From NCBI GenBank assembly GCA_032716605.1, contig CM064512.1, forward strand, positions 28,706,640 through 28,770,639: a stretch of 64,000 nt of DNA. Direction: 5' to 3'. Both the position numbers and the translations under genes were made by a program. The notes beneath the pieces are model-generated. The model was not told the DNA's origin, did no database searches, and saw only the letters and a program-made list of their open reading frames with translations. The stretch is from Paralithodes platypus (taxonomy: Eukaryota > Arthropoda > Malacostraca > Decapoda > Lithodidae). This document shows, piece after piece, positions 57,061 through 64,000 of the stretch (position 1 is its first letter; each line of letters opens with the position of its first letter).

Positions 57061-57339
57061 AAGACTAACTCTTTGACTCACAGTGGCTCTTTCTAACCTG
57101 AATAAAATTGTCTAATGATAATCATAAAGTAAAGCAAGTAAACTGAATAATGGTACTGAACCGGATAATTGAAACTTTTTTTATTACCAGGACTAACAAC
57201 TATTTACATTATTTGTTGTAGGTATAATCAATGTATTAGTTTTGTTTTGTTTGTTTTATGTGAGTGGGTGATACAAAAGGCAGAACTACCCGCATCGAGG
57301 GCCTCCCCCAGAGTTGAAAAAGTGACAGGGCCAGAATCA
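57061..57339. other. no recognisable feature
   Basis: Spacer outside the piggyBac right end; nothing supported. Confidence 0.4.
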
Positions 57340-57640
57340 AGGGACGTTCGAGCCAAAATGCCTGGACACACGGAGTTTGAAGCAATTTAAGTCATAGGAA
57401 GAGGGAAAGACTGATTCTGGGAGAGAGATCCAAAGCTCAACAGTTGGAGAGAAGAAATTCTGAGAATACCGTTTCACCCTTGGGTTGGAGAGTTGCACAG
57501 AGTAGGGGTGGGATTGTGTTGTAAGATGAGTACTACGTACCCTACATAGAGAAGGTGGTATACACTTGGAAAGCTCTGAGGAACATTGATTACTATAGTA
57601 GCGATAGAATAGCGAGACAGATGCAACATTGCTGCGAAGT
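57340..57640 (-). pseudogene. LINE ORF2 C-terminal fragment, other family
   Basis: The translation SVSLFYRYYSNQCSSELSKC, RYSQNFFSPTVELWISLP and FPSSYDLNCFKLRVSRHF has the closing pattern of a Jockey/RTE-type ORF2 (NSFF..T..LWNSLP..VFP..YNL..FK). It abuts the 3' end of the CR1-like LINE beginning at 57640. Confidence 0.72.
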
Positions 57641-57944
57641 ACAAAGGAGTACAAAGGAAATCAAGCAACAACAGATCTAGTGACCCTTCTAGGTTGCTTG
57701 TCCTCCAAAACACTGAGGATCAAGTGTCCAAACAGTGGTTTAGAGGGGGTAAGGGAACATTGGAAAGGGAATTACTGCCCTGGAACTAATGTCCGTGGCA
57801 GGATTAGGAAGTTAGTAGGGGACAGATGGGTTAGTAACTGAGGGGGGATAAAATAAAGTTATTCATTTACAAACGCAGTTAGTCGCGGGTTTGAAGCGAG
57901 ATATTTGTCTAGGCGGAGTTTAAATGAATCAACGGTGATGCAGT

Positions 57945-60764
57945 CTATAACGTTTCGGGGAAGCCCATTCCACAAGTTGACAACTCGATTGAAGAAGAAA
58001 TTCTTAGATTCGTGTGAGTTAAAAGATTTACCAATAATTTTGCAACCGTTTCCCGCGTGTAATTAGATTGGTCGATAGTGAAGTACTTACTACAGTTCAT
58101 ATTGTCGATGCCTTTGATGATTTTGAACACTTGAATTAAGTCACCTCTTAATCTGCGCTGGGTTAAAGGAAATAGATTTAATTCTCTAAGACGCTCTTCG
58201 TATGGTTTGTTCTTTAGGCTAGGTATCATTTTGGTAACTCTACGTTGAACTCGTTCTAGCTTGTTTATCTTTTTGGTAATAAGGGCACCAGGATTGAACG
58301 CAGTATTCCAGAAGAGGGCGGACTAAGGAATTGTAAAGGGTTAGGATAACTTCTTTGGATTTATGCTCAAATGACCTGCCTATAAAGCCAATTATTTTGT
58401 TTGCCGTCTTAACAACTTCTGAACATTGTTGACTCGGTTTTAGGTTACTCGATATTGTTACTCCCAGATCGGTTTCTCTGTTTACATTCTTAAGCTGAGT
58501 GCCATTCATCGAATAGTTTGCTTTCTCATTTAGGTATCCGATATGTAGTACTTTACATTTATCCGCATTGAAACTCATTTGCCAAATTTGGGCCCAACAT
58601 GACAATTTATCTAGATTGTGTTGCATATCGTCAACTTGTTCTTTTGAGAGTACGCTATTTGCAATTTTTGTATCGTCAGCAAATTTTGAGATTGTACAGG
58701 TGAGGCCCTCATCTATGTCGTTGATGTAAATTAGAAAGAGAATTGGTCCTAGTACCGATCCCTGGGGTACCCCGCTACTTACATTGGTCCCTTTAGATGC
58801 CTTACCGTTTATGACTACTCTTTGCTTTCTGTCGCTGAGCCAATTTTCTATCCATTTCAACACACCGTCTTGTATTCCATGCGCTTTTAGTTTTAGCAGT
58901 AAACGTTTGTGGGGAACTTTGTCAAAGGCCTTTTGAAAATCAAGGTATATAATATCTACAGCTTTACTCTCATCGTAGAGGTTGAGGATATCATGGAAGA
59001 AGTCTAAGAGGTTTGTTAAACAGGAACGTTTTTACGAAAGCCGTGTTGAGTATCTTTAAGTATGTTATTTTCCTCTAAGTGATTTACGAGTCTGTCTCGT
59101 ATGACCGTTTCTAGCATTTTACATACAACTGAGGTTAAGCTAATTGGACGATAGTTACTGGGTAGGGATTTGCTGCCTTTTTGAATATCGGTGTTACGTT
59201 GGCTAGCTTCCACTGATCAGGCATAGTTCCAGACTGCAAGGATTTATTGAAAAGTAATGTCAGTGGTTTGGAGAGCTCATCCTTAGCTTCCTTTAGAACT
59301 CTAGGCGAGATTGTATCAGGTCCTGGCGTTTTATTTACCTTGAGTTTATCTAAACAATTCAATACTTCTCTCTCTGTAACGGTGATATTGCTTAGAACAT
59401 CTGAATTATCAATCTGAATCGGCGATGGTGTAGGGATATCACTGAGGTCTTCTGTTGTAAAAACTGATGCAAAGAAGGTATTGAGGGCATTACTCATTTG
59501 TACTTCGTCTTTGGTGTATTCTCCATTTTCATCGACTAACGGTCCAACAGTTGAAGTAACTACTTTTTTCTTTCTGATATAACTATAGAATTCTTTCGGG
59601 TTTGTTTTACTTTGATTCGCAATATGTAACTCTAAGGTCTTTTTACTTTGCTTAATTAACTTTTTGGCTTTGCGTCGTAGCTCTACAAATTTCACCGTTC
59701 TTCGTCATTTTGTGAGGATTTTAATCTATCATTAGCAAATTTTTTAGCAAGCAGGCAGTTTGAAATATCTTTATTCCACCATTTGGGCTTATTATTATGG
59801 CCTGGACGCCGTATTTTCGATGGTATGCAGTCTTGCACTGCCTTTAGGTAAGTGGTTTCGAATAACTTCCAAGATGTATTTATGTCATTATTGTTAATTA
59901 AAAAGCTCCAGTCAGTTTCTTTAAACATAGCTCTAAGTTTATGGAAGTTTGCTTTCTTGAAATTATGGACTTTTTCGATGCTACTATTTGGTTCGTTACT
60001 AGTAAACTTTAAAGTGAAAGTTATCGTACGATGGTCGCTGTTACTGAATTCATCACCAACATTCAAATTCTCTATTAATTCTTCTTTTGTTGCAAGTACA
60101 ATGTCAAGAACGTTATTACCACGGGTCGGCGTTCGAACAAATTGATAAAGCGAACTCTCTTGCAAGTTCGTATACAAGTCATTTCCGGAGTGTGAAGTAA
60201 GAGTATCGCCCCACTTGGTCACAGGTAAATTAAAGTCGCCAAAAATTACGGTATCTTGTGAGTTACTTACATCTGCAATTTGTTCATAAATTTCTTGGTC
60301 AGTTTGCACTGATTGAGCTGGAGGTCTGTATATTAATGCAAGTATTATTTTTGTATCTTTATTATTCTTTATTAGCACAAAAGATGCGTCGACGTTCACA
60401 ATTTGAGGTTTTGACAAGAGGGTAGGGTTAAGACTTTCTTGATATAAAGTAAAACGCCACCTCCATTTCGATTTATTCGGCTTTTCTCAAACATTACATA
60501 ACCGGGAAGTGAATACTCTGCTAAAAAGTCTCTATCTTCTGTATTGAGCCAAGATTCTGTTATGCCAATCACATCATAATTTTCTGTAAATACTAGCTCC
60601 TCTAAATCTGAAAATGTATTGCGTATGCTACGAGCGTTTGCATAGAAAACCTTTAAATTTGTTATTTTAGAACTCACGGAACGCTCTTTAATAATATTTT
60701 TGGTTCTTGTCGGATCTACATTTATGTTCATGGCTGTCCTCGGTCCTCGCTGTCTTCGGTCCAT
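57945..60764 (-). pseudogene. CR1-like ORF2: AP endonuclease, reverse transcriptase, C-terminal domain
   Basis: Endonuclease: LKVFYANARSIRNTFSDLEE and GITESWLNTEDRDF (60764-60396), then in a new frame IYRPPAQSVQTDQ, VIFGDFNLPVTKWGD and EFSNSDHRTITFTL (60417-59692), so the catalytic Asn, Glu, Asp and His motifs of the APE family are visible. RT: VNKTPGPDTISPRVLKEAK (59695-59135), SNYRPISLTSVVCKML (59213-59016), a break near 59030, FQKAFDKVPH at about 58905-58935, SGVPQGSVLGP and FADDTKIANSV in 58863-58240. The tail MIPSLKNKPYEERLRELNLF ends at 57945 after a frameshift at about 58050. Five or so frame breaks. The protein nicks target DNA and reverse transcribes LINE RNA in the nucleus. Confidence 0.9.
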
Positions 60765-60813
60765 ATCGCTGGTGGTCCTCGGTTGCCTCTGTTTTTTCTT
60801 GGCGTTGGATGAT

Positions 60814-61390
60814 TTATGTCACTGCTGCTTCTTCTCGGATGGCGTTTTTTGATCCATGGCTGCGGACTGCTTCATGTAGGAGACGACCCATGCGTGCTGA
60901 ACCCACAGGGTTTAGATGAGTGCCATCCTTGCGGAACAGAGTAGGCTGGTTGTAGAAGTTGTCCCAGAGGTTGATGAATTCAACTTCTTCCCTCAGACAC
61001 AAATATTTTAGTCGGCTATTTGTGCTGAAGGCCTTGTCGTAGAATTTATCAGGTGCATCGATCTTGGGGAGAATGCCTGAGATGATGATATTCCTTGACT
61101 TGTTTTTGTAGTGCTGGATCATCTTGCGATATTTCTCCATCAACTCTTCGGATCTGGTGCGCATGACGTCATTTGAACCAGCATGGATGACAAAAAGGGT
61201 ATTTTCATTTGCATCCTTTGTGGTATCTTCGAAGGCTTCCACAATGTCGTCCAGTCCAGGTCCTGGGATGCAAAATCTTTTTCGTTGATTTGGGACTCTG
61301 TCGCAGAACTCTTCGACCTGTCCTCGTAGGATGGAATCCCCAAGGATTGGGGGAGAGAGATTGCAGAGAATTGGTGAGTGGGTGCGAGTT
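60814..61390 (-). pseudogene. CR1-like ORF1, SGNH/GDSL esterase
   Basis: Block I with the nucleophile reads PILGDSILRG at about 61330-61360, in a frame different from the rest. Then DIVEAFEDTTKDANENTLF, block III HAGSNDVMRT, and block V DGTHLNPVGSARMGRLL with the Asp-His pair, ending at 60814. These are the catalytic blocks of SGNH hydrolases, known in ORF1 of many CR1-like LINEs, where the esterase may act in RNP or membrane interactions. The part from 61242 is one open frame of 142 codons; a frameshift at about 61250 separates it from block I. The usual N-terminal part (zinc-finger or coiled coil) is not present because the copy is truncated. Confidence 0.82.
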
Positions 61391-62035
61391 AATGATACAA
61401 AAGGCTTTTGTTATTGTGAGGATTGGCTTCTTATAAATGAAAGATATGGCCAGCACAGAGTATGTACTAAATTAGGTAACATGAGACCAATACTTGTATT
61501 TTCCATTGTTTATAATAATGCATATATGCATTCATATACTAATAAGCTATTAGAGGTAAGTCATCAAGTTTGTTTTAAAAATCAAGAATAGCTTTCACAA
61601 TTATATTTTGGTTTTGTTATAGAGGTTCATTATTATCCCAGCAGTTGCAACATACCCTCGGGAAGGTTTTGTTATGAAGCTGTGACCTGCCTTCAGGAAA
61701 CAGGATCTTGAAACGTTTACAAAAACCTTGCCAACAGGCCTACGTGGCTGAAAATTGGATCAGGAATTGTCAATGGGCAACTTTCAATACCAAACATTAT
61801 AATACACTAACACCTTACACACATGTATTTTTGTGAAGGCGGTGGGACCGTCCCTCAACCCCAGATATATCCCATGTATCCCAATATGTATACGAGTCAG
61901 TGAGTAGAGGGCCCTTAAGGTCGTTGCAGACTGACACGAAAGCCCCTTCAAGATTGGCACGAACACCCACGACACATACAAATCCTGTGTCTTGCCGAAT
62001 TTAATAGAGATTGCGGCGAAAATGGATGGCATCGT
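61391..62035. other. no recognisable feature
   Basis: No gene or repeat supported. Confidence 0.45.
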
Positions 62036-62039
62036 TAGT

Positions 62040-62415
62040 CGTATCTCTACCGTATCTCTTCCACACGACTTGATAAGACTCTAGCGATACCGATACAATG
62101 TAGAATCGAATGCTACGAAGATGATAGGAAAAGATGTGCGAAGGGTACACGACTAGTCCACGGAAAGGATACGACCCAAAAGACTGCGATACAACTCAAA
62201 AGAATCGTATCAACGGCGTATCAACGCCGTGAGAAGTGCAACTGGATTGAGGCTAGATGCGCGGTTGCCATCTCGACCGTTCCCAATTTTCCGCACAGAA
62301 GAGATACGGTTAGCACGGCAGACTTACGCACCAGAGGACGTTGATACGGACCATACGGCTTTGATACGGACCATACGTCTTTAATACGGACCACACGATT
62401 GTGATACGGCGAATT
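62040..62415. repeat. CGTATC/GATACG motif cluster with 21-bp tandem repeat
   Basis: About ten GATACG or CGTATC words occur in 375 bp, in both orientations; the last part is a short tandem of TTGATACGGACCATACG units (about three copies at 62339-62400). Non-coding. Confidence 0.75.
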
Positions 62416-64000
62416 CGTGATGGAGACCAGACTCAGACGATTTTTTACAGTTGCCAGGGGATTCCCACACACTTTTGAACAACTCAAAATCTCATATCGA
62501 CCCACGATACGTCGCTTGGATCATGAGTCACCCACGGCTAATTTCCAATACCCACGAATATGTTGCCGATTCGGCGTATGAGGTTGAAATTTTGAGTCGG
62601 GAACTCGCCTGGAGGGGCTTCCGTGTCAGTGTGCAACGATCTTTAGAGAGAGCATGACGGCTTGCAAGCGTTCGATAAGCAAGGGGAGGAAGGTAGGACA
62701 AAATCCACCCTCCCTCCCACCACTCACTCCCTCCCGACTCGCTTGTGCCTTACCTTATGGCATTAAAAGCTTTATTCTTTCTCTACTACAAACATATGGG
62801 TCCTTATTCTTTACATATGCGTGGTGGTGTAATTATATTTCTTTATAAGGGATATCACTTAATTCCTCCCATTCAAGCCAGATGACATGGATGCGCGTCT
62901 CGCCAGACGTGCAACTCCTGACAATGACCACAACACAACCATATGTTTTGTTCAAAAAACATTTGCAGTGGGATGTGTATAATTATGTGATACACATAAG
63001 AGTCGGCTTTTCGATCACTATTTTACACCACAGTGAGCTATTTAAATCAAGATCTCACAGCTGCTAGGCGATTTGAGTGTATAAAACGTTTGGTCCATGG
63101 GATATTTGAATATTTAATCAATGATATGTATGTCCGTGTATTTGTGTGAGACGAAATATATATGTATATATATATATATATATATACATGACGCATTTAG
63201 CCACAACCCACCAAAAAATATACCTGGAAGACCTGATAAAAGTAAATGTTAGTTAATGTGGCTTGGCTGGGCATGGCGTTGTGTATTGTGTACCGGTAGA
63301 AATTGTCGGAGTTAACAGGGAGGGTCAATATCCTATCCTCCACCAGACCTTGTTCATTTAACCTATATTTAGCTGGGATGAAAGCCACTCGCAAAGTGCT
63401 GACCAGTCGCTTGTGTTACTGTAATTATTTAAACAATACATTTGACTTCAGATACAGTATGATATGTTTGTATTGTATCTATAATATTTTGCCTCCAGAA
63501 CTATCCTAAGAAATTGAGCAATATCATGTAACTATAAATCGATAATCAAGATTAGAACAAATAACTTATTACATTACAATGTATCAGACAGGGTTGCCTT
63601 TCAGCCGTTGGACTATAGTACACTCGGATGCCATATAGTCTCTAGCCCACTGGTAATTGTATGTGACCTTCACCTATTTATAATTATAGAAGTACTGCAT
63701 ATCTCTGGAAAATATCCATGTATAAAACTGTTTATGCATCAACTACTAAACTATATATAATTATTATTTATTGTAAAACAAGTTATATCCAAAGATTAAT
63801 CCAGATAGTTATAATTGCATTCAGAACAAAATAGAGGGTCCATCGATTCTTCTACTTCAACAAGACTTAACAAAGTACCCGTGCAGTACCTATCTGCACA
63901 AAACAGCTTCAACAATGCTATATCAGGACAATATGTTATTGAATAGGATAACTGTAGGTACAAACTATCATAATCCCACCTGTAGTTGGTTTGTACACGC
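62416..64000. other. mostly featureless, with a TA microsatellite
   Basis: No gene supported. (TA)n lies at 63155-63186. The rest is AT-rich. Confidence 0.45.

Larger units (their letters stand above)
57640..61390 (-). mobile_element. CR1-like LINE with esterase ORF1, most complete copy
   Basis: Reading leftwards: ORF1 with an SGNH/GDSL esterase domain (61390-60814), ORF2 with endonuclease (60764-59692), RT (59695-58240) and C-terminal domain (58229-57945), then a ~300-bp 3' UTR shared with 11041-11280. The 5' end is lost just before the esterase block I. Several frameshifts are present. Confidence 0.9.

Overview
The window is eukaryotic and looks like repeat-dense intergenic DNA from a metazoan. 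It carries LTR retrotransposons, several non-LTR (LINE) families, tRNA-headed SINEs, piggyBac-type and Tc1/mariner-type DNA elements, long TC/GA/TA microsatellites and minisatellites, and no recognisable host gene, rRNA or intact tRNA gene. The mix (CR1-like and RTE-like LINEs, SINEs whose bodies I associate from memory with predicted proteins in decapod assemblies, long GA/TC arrays) suggests an arthropod, most likely a decapod crustacean. That assignment is inference.

Layout. 1-6.7 kb: a minus-strand Ty3/Gypsy element of Gmr1-like type (pol runs off the left edge; gag; 5' LTR), abutted by a second diverged partial LTR. 6.7-11 kb: a short-word repeat field, a TTAA-flanked MITE and AT-rich DNA. 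11-13.6 kb: a decayed minus-strand CR1-like LINE with a composite SINE nested in it. 13.8-17.6 kb: LINE fragments, SINEs and TTAA MITEs. 17.6-27.4 kb: a near-complete plus-strand Gmr1-like retrotransposon (two ~1.88 kb LTRs, gag, protease, integrase, then RT-RNase H) inserted inside a piggyBac-type MITE. 27.4-33.9 kb: a Tc1/mariner-type MITE, another piggyBac MITE, an RTE-like LINE, a decayed CR1-like LINE and a 35-bp minisatellite. 34.3-38.6 kb and 41.8-45.1 kb: two DNA transposons of one protein family, with long inverted repeats, an XPG/FEN-like nuclease-type domain and a cysteine-rich tail; I call them Academ-like. Between and after them lie SINEs, LINE scraps and nested TTAA MITEs. 48.3-57.06 kb: an 8.7-kb piggyBac element on the minus strand with a two-exon transposase pseudogene; its intron carries duplicated satellite blocks and a CR1-like LINE. 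57.3-61.4 kb: a LINE scrap and the most complete CR1-like LINE (esterase ORF1, endonuclease-RT ORF2). 61.4-64 kb: unannotated apart from a dense CGTATC/GATACG cluster and a TA microsatellite.

How the parts relate. The coding genes I recognise are all transposon genes, and every one in which I looked for breaks has at least one. The Gmr1-like elements have integrase upstream of reverse transcriptase, the reverse of the usual Ty3/Gypsy order, and a gag capsid region resembling the vertebrate SCAN domain. The autonomous-type piggyBac at 48-57 kb shares terminal sequence with several TTAA MITEs, so it or a relative probably mobilised them. Nesting gives a relative chronology: a MITE older than the 17.7-kb Gmr1-like insertion, a CR1-like LINE older than the SINE inside it, and a piggyBac older than the LINE in its intron.
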